This document shows, in pieces, positions 33,808-45,437 of a stretch of DNA of 64,000 bases (position 1 is its first letter; every line of letters begins with the position of its first letter). A program made the position numbers and the translations under genes. The notes below the pieces were generated by a model. That model saw nothing but the letters and a program-made list of their open reading frames with translations. It did no database searches and was not told the DNA's origin. The stretch comes from Paramarasmius palmivorus (lineage: Eukaryota > Basidiomycota > Agaricomycetes > Agaricales > Marasmiaceae): the NCBI GenBank assembly GCA_037176845.1, contig JAYKXP010000014.1, positions 434,001-498,000 on the forward strand, written 5' to 3'.

Positions 33808-34046
33808 TGTATACCGCAAGATACCATCCAATTGTTTTAACTAGCATCTGATTTTTCCTGGGTTCCTTTGTATGCCACTCCTTTCAATATATATAGACGT
33901 TCCTTGTCACCCAACCCCCCATTCTTGCAGGGAATGTATCTGATGATTATCAATGGATCCGAAATATTCCTACTTTACACTACTATGTACCAATAAAATA
34001 CAGGCGCAACCACGCGCATGATAAATAATCCAAAGATTCCCAGCAG

Positions 34047-37000
34047 TTACATATCCCATTCCTCCCATACCGATGCTGGAATCGAGCTTGTTGGGGTTGC
34101 CGATCCCACACCGATCTCCTTGGTCTCCTTTAGTTCCACTATCTTCTCCGTAATACCAAGCTGATCATTCTTCTCCCCTCTCATCGCGGCGAGAACAGTT
34201 TCTTCGCAGTCTGTTTTAGGACCAGAATACAACAGCCGTATGTCTTGTCCTTCGATGACTTGGACCAACCGCCCGGTTGACACTTGCCGAATCTCGATGA
34301 AACGAGAGGAAAAGAGAAGGACATGACCGCCTCTGTGTGCACACGCGACTGCCGTAGTCTCCCATTTGATGCATCCTGAATTTCGACTTGGGGTTCCGTG
34401 TTTGTTGATGTAAAATCCAATGGCTGAATAGCGATGATATAAGTAAATGCAATCGAGGACGAATGTTAGACAGACGTACTGTTGTAGACGACCAATAGTT
34501 CGTCGGCGTTGCTCCTGACTAAAGCAAGTGGTCGGGCATCGTCTAAACGGTCTTTGAGCTTGCCCATCGGCCCGTTGTTTGCAGCATCAGACCAGTCTGG
34601 AACGACAGTTATTCGCGAAGAGGTCAGGCTAGGTAAAGGTTTTAGATGTGCTGAAGATGACCAAGGATAGACCTACCTGACTGGGTTCACGACTACAATA
34701 CCATCCGAAGACAGTATTCCAATAGTTTTGACCAAAGGTGTGATGTCGTAAGCGTCTTTAGGAACATATCCAGGCTATTCAAGAACGGTTAACTATGAAT
34801 GCTCTGCCTGACCAGCCATCACTACTTACCTCCCCGAATGGCCTGAACGACCTCGTTGCATGTCCGTGCTTCTTCTTGGGCGTAAGATCAGCCTCAGAAG
34901 TGTCAACTGCTTCCAAGACATGCAAATTCATGCTCGTTTGCAGGAACTTTTTCGAAGCATATAAAACTGTGACAGAGACATAAGTATCTTCCAAGTAAAC
35001 GACAGAGCGGCACTTACGCAGTATCCGTTGCCCAACTTCCAGATGTTTGAAGAAGACAACATTGACATCAGCTGGAACGACCCTCTCAAATGAAGCGAGC
35101 ATCGATTTCGGATCGACCCGACCAAGTGCCACTTCCGCGAGAAGGTCAAGTGAATAACAAACTAGTGCTGATTCGACATGTACGACTAATTTGTTGAATA
35201 TCTTGTTTCCGATTCTTTGAATAGCAGCAATGGCAGTTGGACTCTGGTGATTGAGAGCTTTTCGATAGTCTGGAAAGCAAGGCATTAGGGAGTAGACATC
35301 ACTCTAAAACTCTAACGAACTTACTTTCATCGCTCCGCAGAGAAACATAGATACCAGATGGAGTTCCAACTACAAGGAACTCTCTTCCGTTGTAACCTTT
35401 GGACATTTGAGCCTTGTGGCGAAATAAAGCTAGGAGAGATGACTTACTGAAGGGTACCGCGTTCTCAACCTTGCCAGTAAGAGGTTTGCCTCCATCATTC
35501 CTTGTACCAACCAGTCGAAAATGCCGATAAGTTAATGTCTGCGGATCGAAAAACTACGAGCATGTCTCAATAATAATAATCGGAGATAAGAACCGATATC
35601 TCCTTACCATATTGCCTTCTTGCCTGGCACGATGTACCGCCAACGCATGCGTAAACGATTCGTGCCACTTCTTCCTAATTGCTTCGCTTGCGACGTAGAT
35701 GGTATATCGACGTTCCATGCTCGCAGCGTGGTATATTGTGAATGGGTATACTTGAACATTTTGATATAAGAGCCCGGAGAGTGTTCCGCCCTCTTTGTCG
35801 CGTTCCTTCCGTGTTTCGACAGGAGAATCAAATGGTCCTAGACGTAGATATGACAGGGGTAGCGGCTGGAGGAATGTCAGGCGGGAAAGACGACTGAGAA
35901 GTGGATATGGCGTACACGAGACATGAGGTTTCGTCTAACTACACCGTTGGGGCGTTGTTCTTCCGTAGTTATTAAAACTGTATTCGCAAGTTAGCTTTCG
36001 GAATGTCATTCTATGGTGAACGCCACGAACAATAATTATCCAATAGAGCACACTGCGCCTCTGTCCAGCCATGTCCTGACTTCCCTCTTCGCGAAACAGG
36101 GCCAGAATAGATCAGCGTGCGGCTGCTATCGTACAGATCCATATCCTGAAACCATGGTCATCAGTTCTGAGTTGATAATCGGGACAAGAACGCACAATCA
36201 TCTCTCCCTTCTTGAACCCTAAACTTTCACAAAGAGTCCAAAACTTGACTTTGCTTTCCGCAGCCTCTATACCTGGCTGTGTACCTTTGATCGTATCACT
36301 GAGGATATTCAAAATGATGGGAAGGGTTTCCGTGTCGGGGTGTTCGTATTCCTTGTCCGTGAGTTTCAACGTTTGCTCTAATAGAAGGTTGAGACTGATT
36401 TCGGTTAGACAACACTAATATATAAGGAGACAGTCGCTTACCGAGGAAGCCTGGTCACAGGTCGTGATAGAAATGTTATTAAATCGCGTTTTCGGATACG
36501 AGGGTCATTGCCAGCTGACTGAACGAAAAGCTGGTAATTGGTGTTGTTCTTCAGCTCTCTCCGATGATGGGATTCGGACAAGGGATAGTGTTTGATGTAC
36601 GTCTCATACGCTGACCGAAAGTCACTCTTCAGCGTCGCTGGGTAAACCGGCGCTTAGTTGGTCTTTACAGCATCAATAGCGGCGCTTAACTCACTGTCGA
36701 GAACGATATCAGCTAAACTTTGGATCAGGGGATGTTGATCTCGTTGCCTGGCAAAGAGCGCTGCGAGCATACGCTGGTGATGAGATAGTATTTGCTCGAA
36801 ATTCCCAAAAACTTCGCGGATGAAGCCTGTCAGTTTTTCCGGTGGTGCTATGATTGGCGGAGAAGCCTTTTGCAGGGGCGCGATGAATACCTATAGAGGT
36901 TCCTGGTGAATAGAATGACGCATTTGGTGACATATTGACATACCTCTCGAACGGCTTCCAAGTCTGCAACATACTCCCTCTCTGACTTGAGAATCTCAAA

Positions 37001-37792
37001 GATGACGGATTGCCTTTGTACCTCCGATTTGCCGAGTGCGTCAACAGCTTCTGGCGGGACCAGTCGATGCCATAGTGAATCCTTTTCGGGAAGTTCGCCT
37101 GATTGGAAGCGTCGTATGCCATCGTCAGAGGTGAGCCTGAGAAAGGGAGTGTAAGTGACCAGAAATAGACGAACACGGAGAAAGACGCACGCGATATTAG
37201 AGAGACTATGAGATATACTGTCTTCGTCTTCTCCATGAGAATCATTCGATCCTCCATAGTGTTCACTGCTGTTATCATCCTGATAATATGAGGATGCTCT
37301 CGAGTCAACGGAGACCATCGAAGGATCTCGGTGCATCCGAAGACCTTCAAATGGTACTTCGCTTCTACTCGGCCTGTGAGTCGGTCTCGACGGAGTCAAA
37401 TACGATGAAGACGCGGTTTGAGAGACTGAACGATATATCTGTGGTTCTGGGAAAGCTATTGGTGTGATACTGCTGGTTGAAGCAGCAAGACTGCTCGACC
37501 GACTTGGTGGGGCTCCAATGACCATTGATTGGGTGCGCATCCTTGGATCATGGTTAGGATAATAGTCGCCGTTTTCATCATAATCACCCCAAGGATTGTG
37601 TAGTGGTTGTTGTTGTGATGGTGTTGGCCCATAGTTAGCATCGAATGATGGATAGGGAGGTGGGTTTGTTTCAAAGGGCCAAGGAGTGTAAGTGCGGGAT
37701 GAAGGACTTGGATGAGTTGGGGGACGAGCACCTGGAGGAAGCTGAGAATCTGGGATTGTAATCTGAGGCCGTGAGCGATGGTCGTGGTACAT
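34047..37792 (-). CDS. ROM2: Rho1 guanine nucleotide exchange factor, Rom2 type (DH-PH-CNH)
   Basis: Activates Rho1 at the plasma membrane to drive cell-wall glucan synthesis and polarity. ATG 37792 opens a long Pro/Ser/Tyr-rich disordered N-terminus of ~230 residues. The DH domain follows: QRQSVIFEILKSEREYVADLEAV, PLQKASPPII, GNFEQILSHHQRMLAALFARQ, YETYIKHYP and FLSRPVTRLPRLNLLLEQTLK (conserved helix 5). A PH region has DMDLYDSSRTLIYSGPV. A citron homology domain follows with GYNGREFLVVGTPSGIYV, VVNPV, ELLVVYNS-IGFYINKHG and WETTAVACAHRGGHVLLFS. The C-terminus is SVWEEWDM. About 14 short introns. This matches fungal Rom1/Rom2, usually DEP-DH-PH-CNH; a clear DEP domain was not recognised here. 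Confidence 0.85.
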
Positions 37793-37977
37793 TGTTCAGA
37801 GAAAGGTGTCCGATTAGATTTCAAAAGGCAAGTCAGAATTATATCATATCGACGCCGGAATTCCCGTCTCTTCGATTCACACTGTGCACAGCCACGCACA
37901 GTTCTCTCTTCATCGCCACCAACTTCGCCGGCAAGAATTAGATGTTTGAGGGTGAATGGTCGTTATGGGAGGAGTTC

Positions 37978-38035
37978 AGGCTCGGTATGTTACGCTGTGT
38001 ACTCTGTGTCGATATTTATTCAGTATCGTACAGGT
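37978..38035. repeat. ~60-bp dispersed repeat, copy A (copy B 42542-42601)
   Basis: By-eye alignment gives roughly three quarters identity to 42542-42601 over ~60 bases, from AGGCTCGG to GTACAGGTA. Both copies lie just downstream of F-box-like remnants on the minus strand, so they are probably homologous 3' flanks. Confidence 0.55.
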
Positions 38036-38350
38036 AGCAGAAAAGTACATGTTCATTCGTCTCGATGATGGAACCGTGTACCAACCGTGTACCCGTAGAA
38101 CACAGTTCCAAGCGCTCTGTGAAACTCCGAACTTGTCTTTACTTTCTATACGATACGTGAATTTTGGCATCTTCAAGAGACCTGGAACGAGCGGGAACCG
38201 ATCGTCGTGTGCCTCTCAAGGAGGTGTCCTCGTTTGCTGTCAGGGCGGTGGATTTGGTACGAAGCGCCATCTGTGATGACCTGCTTAGTCGGAACTGTGC
38301 CGGGAGAACGCATAGGTGTAATTCAGTCCTTATTGGTATCATTCAGAGCA
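37978..38350 (-). pseudogene. Decayed F-box-family fragment
   Basis: The minus strand shows short stretches similar to the degenerate gene at 42656-43787: a GTVFY motif near 38100 and SRS-x-Q a little upstream, broken by stops and with the following ~35 codons missing. Its downstream flank (37978-38035) matches the flank of that gene. No intact frame exists. The assignment rests on weak similarity. Confidence 0.4.
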
Positions 38351-39929
38351 CTATTTCGGACATCCCCACAGCATGGAGGCGTTGGTAGTGGGCTCGAAAC
38401 CTGGGAATCCGACTGGGAGATGTTTGTCCACATTCCTGAGAGCCTGTAACATGGGTGTTAGAACATATATCTGACCAGCAGACATTGAATATTGAGCAAT
38501 GGTTCTTTGTGTTGGTTAAATGTTAATTATAAGCGCCTCACTTCAAGCGCCAATTCTCTCACCTTGACCCTCACCTTGACCCTTCGAAACATCGCCTTCG
38601 GCACACTTTCTCTCGATACTCAACAGCTTTTCGACGCGTAGTATCATCCACATCAACCACCAGGTCCTACTTTTGGAACGTAGACAATGCTAGATGGATA
38701 ACTTTGGATGGTGTAGAACCTTAATGTCACAATTAACCGGCGAGAATCGCTTCTTCTCTACTCCATCCTATGAAACTTACGTCGACGGCTTTCAGAGGAT
38801 ACGCAGACCTCAAACAAGGTAATCGTCGGAGCGAATAGTCATTGTCACCACCTTTACGATCTCGCATCAAAATTCACCGAGCTGAAGACCAGGAAGCTGC
38901 CTTTTCTCCAAATTCACATGATGCCCTGGAACTACCTTCTAGCAGTCACCCTACTCAGTACCCAACTTAGGATGGGCCGATAATCCCGTGAAAGCTACTG
39001 TAGCAGCAACGTTGCAGAGTGGTGAGTTATAAATGGTATCATTTTAAGCGAGTGACTGATATGGCTACAATAATAGCTCTCGTCGCCGGTTCTACCTTAG
39101 CAAACTTCCGTAATTAGTGATTCGACGCGTTCCGTCCAGTACCGGAAAAGCACAGAAAAGCACTCATCGTCTTACTCCTGAACTCCGATGATGCTTGACG
39201 TTTCGCCGCAAATGGAAAGATAGGCTCTTACGCTGGCTCCTCGTAATGAAATCTTTCTGATGCACGCCCTTCAATACACCATCTCTGCATTATTAGTACG
39301 CCGTTCGTGAGAGTAACGCGGTATGTATAGAAGTCCACGTTGCTTAGACTGTCTAAAGTGCTAATTATTGCTACAGAAGAACGTTTTTTCATGCGGAGCC
39401 CAAGTGCTCTTAGCATCGGCGAGCGCATCCTCCTGGTCATCATACTGCTGCGCCCATATTGGCGTTCCATTTCTTATGACAAAATGAGGGCCTATTTTTT
39501 ACAAGCGTAAAAATAAAGGTGCATACTGTCGTCTCTCGAAGATACGAAGGCGTTTTGGTTATACAAGGTCTGGCATAATCGCAACTGAATCTTCGTGGTT
39601 TTCTTGTTTTTCTAACTCTAAAGAATGTAGATCTGCACTGTATTTCCACTGATTTCGATGCCGACACAGTACGATTCAGTGCCCCCCAAGTTATCCAAAA
39701 CATCAACGTTATCATGAACGGATGAATACCCGTGCTAAAACGAAGTATACCTGCGCAGTTACGTGCCTTACTGGTCGGATGTCAGCAAATCGATACTCCA
39801 CAATCTTGTTGCCTAAAGTCAACTTGCAAGACAAAGCAGTTCCCGTTTTCGCATAGTCGCTCAGGCGTATAAAAGAACTGTTCAATCGAGACAGATCCTT
39901 ATCGAGTTCTCCTCGTTCTCAGTCTCGCA
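38351..39929. other. Gene-poor region upstream of oxalate decarboxylase
   Basis: No gene is supported. The ORFs are short (60-91 codons) and unrecognisable. A short direct repeat (CACCTTGACCCT, twice) lies near 38560-38585. The right end holds the oxalate decarboxylase promoter. Confidence 0.35.
39868..39875 (+). promoter_or_regulatory. TATA box of oxalate decarboxylase
   Basis: TATAAAAG lies about 55-62 bases upstream of ATG 39930, an ideal sequence at a usual distance for a regulated fungal gene. No acid- or oxalate-response element can be named from sequence. Confidence 0.55.
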
Positions 39930-42297
39930 ATGGCACCCCTTCGCAGCTCAACCCTGTTCGCTCTCCTAGGTTTATGCCGTCTCGCATGCGCAGCCCCAAC
40001 CTTGGCCTCTTCGAGCTCTGCGGATTCCCTGAGCTCCGCTGTTTCCTCGAGCATCGCAGCTTCATCGAGCATCGTTGCGACCTCGAGCTTGGAAGCCTCT
40101 CCGAGCTCGGCTGCGCCAGAACCTTCCGCGACAGTGCCATTTGCGAGCACCAATCCCAACTTCCCATTATGGGCACCGGAGAGCCCTCCATCTATGCCCG
40201 TACCTGAGAGGGGATCCCTTGGAGCCTCGATCATGGGTCCAAGTAATCCTCCGCTGGAGTTGCAAAACCCGGCTATGCTTGCGCCTCCAACCAGTGACAA
40301 CGGCGAAGTGTACGTGTATCGGTTCTCTTTTATGCACTTGCTCATACTCCTTTTGCACATAGTGGAAACCCCAAGTGGTCATTCAGTTTGAGTGCAAATC
40401 GTATTCAGACTGGAGGATGGGCTCGACAGCAGAACAGTATGTCTTGATACTCATTAGACGATATGAATCTCAATACCCTTTTATTCAGCGAAAGTAATGC
40501 CTATTGCACAAAGTAAGTAATCCTTCTGTGTGCAACATTCTACTTATACTCACGCACCTCCTTTGTTGTTATAGACCTCGCCGCTGTGGATATGAGGTTG
40601 GAAGCCGGCGCTATTCGTGAACTTCACTGGCACGACACGTCTGAGGTACTTCCGAGAAACATCTCATTTAGATCATCACTGACTCCTCTTTTCAGTGGGC
40701 TTATGTGCTGAAGGTAACGCACCTATACTATACAATCTTTTCGAATGTCCCTCAACGCATTGGCAATTAGGGTACTGCTCAAGTGACTTCTATTGACACG
40801 GAAGGCAGGAACTTTAGAGGGAACGTTGTGAGTATAGTGCGGCCATGGCGATCTCATATATTAAAAGATCTTACAGGGCCCTGGGGACCTCTGGTTCTTC
40901 CCGGCCGGTCTCCCTCATTCGTTGCAAGCAACCAACGATGATCCAGATGGCTGCGAGTTCCTACTGGTTCGTCCCCTTCCTATATCAACTCTCTTTTTTT
41001 TCGGTATTGACTCAACATGTAGATCTTCCCGGACGGAAACTTCAGCGAAGATGACACATTCCTTGTATGTGTATTCACTTTGCATGTTGGACGTAACTGA
41101 TTGGCGTGGACAGCTTACTGACTGGCTCGCACATGTACCTGCAGAAGGTAGATATCCTGGCTTTGAACGTCGTACGCTTTTCTAACCCATTTGCCCCAGT
41201 CATTCAAAAGAACTTCCAGCTCAACAGTTCCAAGCCTTTCTCTCACATTCCTGCCAAACCTCTGTACATCTTCCCTTGGAGTACGCGTTTTCACTTTTCA
41301 CTTGTGAGCTCCACTCAATTTATTCCCAGCTGCTCCCGATACCGCCGAACCTGTATCTGATCCGAACGGCCAAGTCCCTCAAAGCTTCACATACGCTTTC
41401 TCTAATGTCACCGCTACTCCACTTGCTGGCGGATCCGTGAAAGTTGTTGATTCAAGGACGTTCCCGATTTCCACAACGATTTCAGCGGCAGAGGTAACTG
41501 TTGAGCCTAATGCACTTCGGTAAGCATAATACATTTTGTCATCCAAAATCGTACTTATTCCTATACAGGGAACTTCATGTGAGTAACTCGATAGTGGACA
41601 TCGAGAAGATTGATTCTGAAGATGTTCTTTTCTCAGTGGCACCCGACAATGGACGAGTGGGGTTTCATCTTGTGAGTGGCACCTTATGCCGGTTTATCGA
41701 TATTCGTACTCAAGAGATTGTTCAGGGAAGGACAAGCCAGAATCACCCTCTTTGCATCCCAAAGTAACGCAAAGACGTTCAATTACCAGGTATGCGCCAT
41801 AGTTTTTAACTGTGATCGGCTTGCTCATATATTCATAGGCCGGTGATATCGGTAAATGACTTCCACGGATGCAAGATGCATATACTGATATCTTTGTTTT
41901 CTCAAAGCCTACATACCAGCTTCCTTTGGTGAGATATATTCCTTCGTTACTTTTACACGGCACTTACATAACTCTAGGTCACTATGTGGAAAACACCGGG
42001 AACACCACCTTGAAATTCCTCGAGGTATTCAACACCAGTGAGACACTATTCCTTAGTCCTTCACGCTTCGTTACTCAACCCATTTCAAGACATTTACCGG
42101 GATGTTAGCTTGGCTCAGGTATGTGTTGCTTGAGCTCTCTTGTGTGGTATACTGATGCCATCTCCCAGTGGCTGTCTGTAACACCGCCTGAGCTCTTGAA
42201 AGCTCACTTGGATTTGGACGACGAGACCATCGCCCATTTGAATAAGACCAAGGCAACGGTGGTGGCTCCACTCATAGTGGATGAACACCCGCTGTAG
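39930..42297 (+). CDS. Oxalate decarboxylase (secreted bicupin)
   Basis: Converts oxalate to formate and CO2 using Mn; in basidiomycetes it controls oxalate during wood decay. ATG 39930 opens a signal peptide ([21 protein letters not shown]), then a Ser/Ala/Glu-rich linker of ~60 residues. About 19 exons join without a stop to TAG 42297. Cupin 1 has [22 protein letters not shown] and [15 protein letters not shown], giving the His, His, Glu and His ligands. Cupin 2 has [42 protein letters not shown] and LKFLEVFNT. The C-terminal helix is [21 protein letters not shown]. The TATA box lies close upstream. Oxalate oxidase activity cannot be excluded from sequence alone. Confidence 0.9.
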
Positions 42298-42541
42298 GAA
42301 AGTCAAATTGGAATTCACTCCTATAGACACCGATTACTCTCAGACGACAATGACTCGCGATCCTTTGGTAGCGAGCAACAGACATTTTTACGACATGTAT
42401 CCTTCTGAACTTGTATGTACGATAACCTGTAGAATTACGATGAGTTGAAATGAAAAACGTCGACATCTCACCTGCAGAACGTCATATGCGCATGCATTAG
42501 TATTCGTTACCGGGAAGAGTTCAAGTGGGCGGGCGGCGCCT

Positions 42542-42601
42542 AAGCTCGGTTTGTGTTACTGTGCACTTTGTGTCGACATTCATTCAAGTATTGTACAGGT
42601 A
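42542..42601. repeat. ~60-bp dispersed repeat, copy B (copy A 37978-38035)
   Basis: Partner of copy A, from AAGCTCGG to GTACAGGTA. It lies in the 358-base gap between the oxalate decarboxylase stop (42297) and the F-box-like pseudogene end (42656); nothing else was recognised in that gap. Confidence 0.55.
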
Positions 42602-42655
42602 AAAAACGTCCAAGCTCTGATACATACATCATATATGTGGAATTATTCATACATT

Positions 42656-43787
42656 TCACTCGTCCAGATAGACAATGATGTCCGCTCCTTCGTCTTTGAG
42701 CCTTTCCAACCTCTCTTCTGCACCTTCAACCAGTCGCCCAAAACGAGAATCAATCGCTTCTAGTGCACTGTAGAACACGGTTCCATGGCCCCTGAAGTTG
42801 AGAGCCACACTGTGGATGGGGGATACGTTTTGCCTTCCATCTTCCGACAAACGAGCTTGGCTCCTCGACTCCAACATCTCCAAAACGACCTCCGCCGAGC
42901 GAGAACTCATCGGCGCATACCTTTCGGCGAGATGTACTCGAGCCAACTTTGGGAGGAAGACGCTTGACCGCCTCGTGGGAGCATCAGCCTGGGTACGGAG
43001 TGTCATCTGGGAGAGCAGTCACACCCAGAAGAAACCGCTGTCCGATAGCCAAACACCCATCCGAAAATAGAACGTTTATAGGTAAACGAGATGCTTATAG
43101 TTTTTGAATACACTTTTTCATTCAAAAAACCCATTGCCAGCCAATCGGATACGTGCCGAAGGATTTCTCGAGGATAAAAACGCATCGGAAAACGTCGGCC
43201 GTCTTTTTCGGTAGGAAACGTATTGTGTCAAGATTGATTTTTGTCTATCAAAAAGCGATTCGTAGTGGGCGTGAGTTGGATACTGGTCGGGACAATGTCG
43301 GGAGCACGTTCTCCTAGCATGTATAGTTCAAGATCTTTAAGGTTTGGTGTCATCCGAAGGATTTCGCGGACGGTGTCGTAGGACATCTTGTTGCAAGGCA
43401 GACGTAACGTAAGTGCTTCGAACGACTCCGAATTTTGGGTGGACTCAGGAGCGCCCGGAAGGATTCAGGGAGCCATTCCACATCCAGCGGCATGTCGCCT
43501 ACCAGGCAACAGTCAACTGTCAGAGACACGAGGGACGGCATCGAGAATGCACGCAAGAAATCGTCCACTGAGCTGGGCATCATTTCTTCGGACACGGAGA
43601 TGCTCAGCGTGCGCAGGGACGGCAATGGAATAGCAGGGGAGTTTCCCATCGAAGCTGGGGTGAAGCTGCGTATTTTGAGTGATTCGATGCTGGTGCAAAC
43701 CAACAGTATTATTTGAATCGCCTGAACTCCTTGAACGTCTGCTAATTCCAATGACGTGATCTGTGAGTATGGAAGAGGTAAGTCCAT
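42656..43787 (-). pseudogene. Degenerate F-box/LRR-like gene lacking its N-terminus
   Basis: The minus strand begins with leucine-rich segments (QITSLELADVQGVQAIQIILL, SLRTLSISVSEEMMP, MPSLVSLTVDCCLV, VEWLPESFRALLS) typical of the variable half of Agaricomycete F-box proteins. Near 43440 the frame shifts by one base, continuing as NSESFEALTLRLPCNKM and MTPNLKDLELYMLG, then stops near 43235. A separate frame at 42656-43006 resumes family-like sequence (LARVHLAERYAPMSSRSAEVV, ALNFRGHGTVFYSALEAID, RLERLKDEGADI). No F-box is found upstream, where the GC-rich telomere-like tract begins. The frameshift, stops and missing start indicate a pseudogene, although unusual introns are possible. Confidence 0.6.
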
Positions 43788-43828
43788 ACTAGATCACCGT
43801 AATGACATCATCTTCCCACTCACCTGAC

Positions 43829-43845
43829 ACGACGCGTCGCGTCGT
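43829..43845. repeat. Perfect short inverted repeat
   Basis: ACGACGCG-T-CGCGTCGT: 8-base arms around one base. It lies between the degenerate F-box gene and the telomere-like tract. It could form a small hairpin or a dyad binding site; function unknown. Confidence 0.5.
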
Positions 43846-43925
43846 CAAAACCTACTTCCGTGTACTTATACCTACATTTCTGAACTATTCTACTGTATTT
43901 TAGCTTCTACAATACATAGAAACAT

Positions 43926-44040
43926 AACCCCTAACCCTAACCACGCGGGGCGTTACCCCCCCGCACCCCCCCTTATAAATATCCTCAATCCCCTAACCTT
44001 TCTTGCGGGGGCGTTCCCCCCCTCTAACCCCGAACCCCTA
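43926..44040. repeat. Interstitial telomere-like and GC-rich repeat tract
   Basis: CCCTAACCCTAACC (two units of the fungal telomere repeat TTAGGG read on the other strand) lies near 43929-43942. It is followed by two related GC blocks with the pattern GCGGGG-CGTT-CCCCCC (near 43945-43965 and 44005-44021) and more CCCTAA-like pieces (CCCCTAAC near 43990 and 44035). The two GC blocks could each fold into a hairpin. This looks like an interstitial telomeric or subtelomere-derived fragment between two F-box genes. Confidence 0.55.
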
Positions 44041-44301
44041 ACTGACGCTTCGCGCAGTGGGAGCGTACTCAGCCAAATTTCTGCTTGATGGTGATGACAT
44101 CACACGGCCTGCAGCCGGTGAGATAACTGATCTCGGCGAGTTCGAGTCACGAGCTCACGACCCATCGAGTCTCCCCTGCCTCCCCTATGACGGAGCAAGT
44201 GAGACAATCGCGTCAATGTCTCGCTGTGGCGTACCGCTACATCTCTTGATCCTGTACCCTCACCTTCGACCACAGCGTCACCTTGGAAGGCCTCTTTGGC
44301 T

Positions 44302-45437
44302 ATGAACACCGCAACGTCCAGCAGCAACACGACTGTAAATCTCCCTCTTCGCACTAAACTATGTGATAATTGCCAGCACGAATTCGTCTCCTCCATTCGT
44401 CGCCCTGCCTCAGATCTGGACGTTATTCGCTCAGACCATGTTCCAACAGCAAATGAAGCTGCCCAAGCTCACGAGCTGTTGACGAAGGATCTTCAAGAGG
44501 TGGAGAGGTATAAAGCAGAAATAGCTCGCCTGCGACAAGTGGCAGACAAGCTCCAGACGGAGATGTTGGCTATCGAGGAACAGACCGTGTCGCATCGTAC
44601 ACTTCTTTCTGCTTCGCGAAGGTTCCCTGTCGAAATTTGGGACAAGATATTCGACCAAGCTTGTGATCAAGTTGGTCCATTCGACTGCTTCCGCCTATTT
44701 CTCTGGCACCCAAATGGGAAAATCAGTGCAAAACCCCTTAAACTCTCCGCAGTTTGCTTCAAGTGGAGGAAGATACTCTTCAACCGACCTCATTTGTGGT
44801 CATCCATCAGTGCAGACATTTATAATATCCGTCGCGACGTCACTGGTCTCATCCGGCTTTACCTCAAAAACTCTGTCGGGCATCCTTTAACGATTCGAAT
44901 CGAAGATGAGTGGAAGGGAAACATACAGCCAGAACATCTCGATGATCCCGATTTTCCGAGGCGTCATTTTGGTTTTGGTTTGGACGTGTTCAAGATCCTC
45001 ATGGAAGAGATGCCGCGTTGTGAGGACTTGCATCTGGGTGTGCATTGGGCGAGCATCGAGACATTCTTGGAGGATCCCCCTGCTTCCCTGCCGTATACCA
45101 TGCTGCAGAGTTTCACTAACGAAACCGACATGGGCCTTCATTCATCACTGGGCTCAAGTTGGTTTTGGTCGTCGATCCGCAACGCACCAAGACTCAGGAA
45201 CGTATGGGCACTCGACGAGCATCGACTCGGTGCTGCCTCAGTTACTCTTCGAGCGCTAAATGGTGAGCTCATGCTTTCCAGAAAGGGCAATTTATTCACA
45301 TCCTCTCTGTCTCCTTCACTCAAACCATCATCTTGTCAGAATACCTTGCACAACTTCTTTCCCGTGTGGATCGTGTCTTCATCCTGAATCCTGATTTGTT
45401 CTTCGTTAAAATCAGGTCGAGTACGTCAGTAAATTGA
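44302..45437 (+). CDS. F-box protein (Agaricomycete type)
   Basis: Probable substrate adaptor of an SCF ubiquitin ligase. The first ATG in frame is 44302 (MNTATSSSNTTVNLPL); the earlier apparent start is TTG. An N-terminal CDNC segment is followed by a coiled helix (LLTKDLQEVERYKAEIARLRQ) and the F-box-like motif RRFPVEIWDKIFDQAC (~105). Then come KLSAVCFKWRKILFNRPHLWSSIS, DVTGLIRLYLKNSVGHPLTIRI and ILMEEMPRCEDLHLGVHW, the usual order in this very large family. An intron at 45263-45339 restores EYLAQLLSRVDRVFILNPD. The frame then stops at 45437 unless a further donor (TCA/GTAAAT) is used, so the 3' end is uncertain. The protein is shorter than most relatives. Its last exons are inside the inverted duplication. 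Confidence 0.68.
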
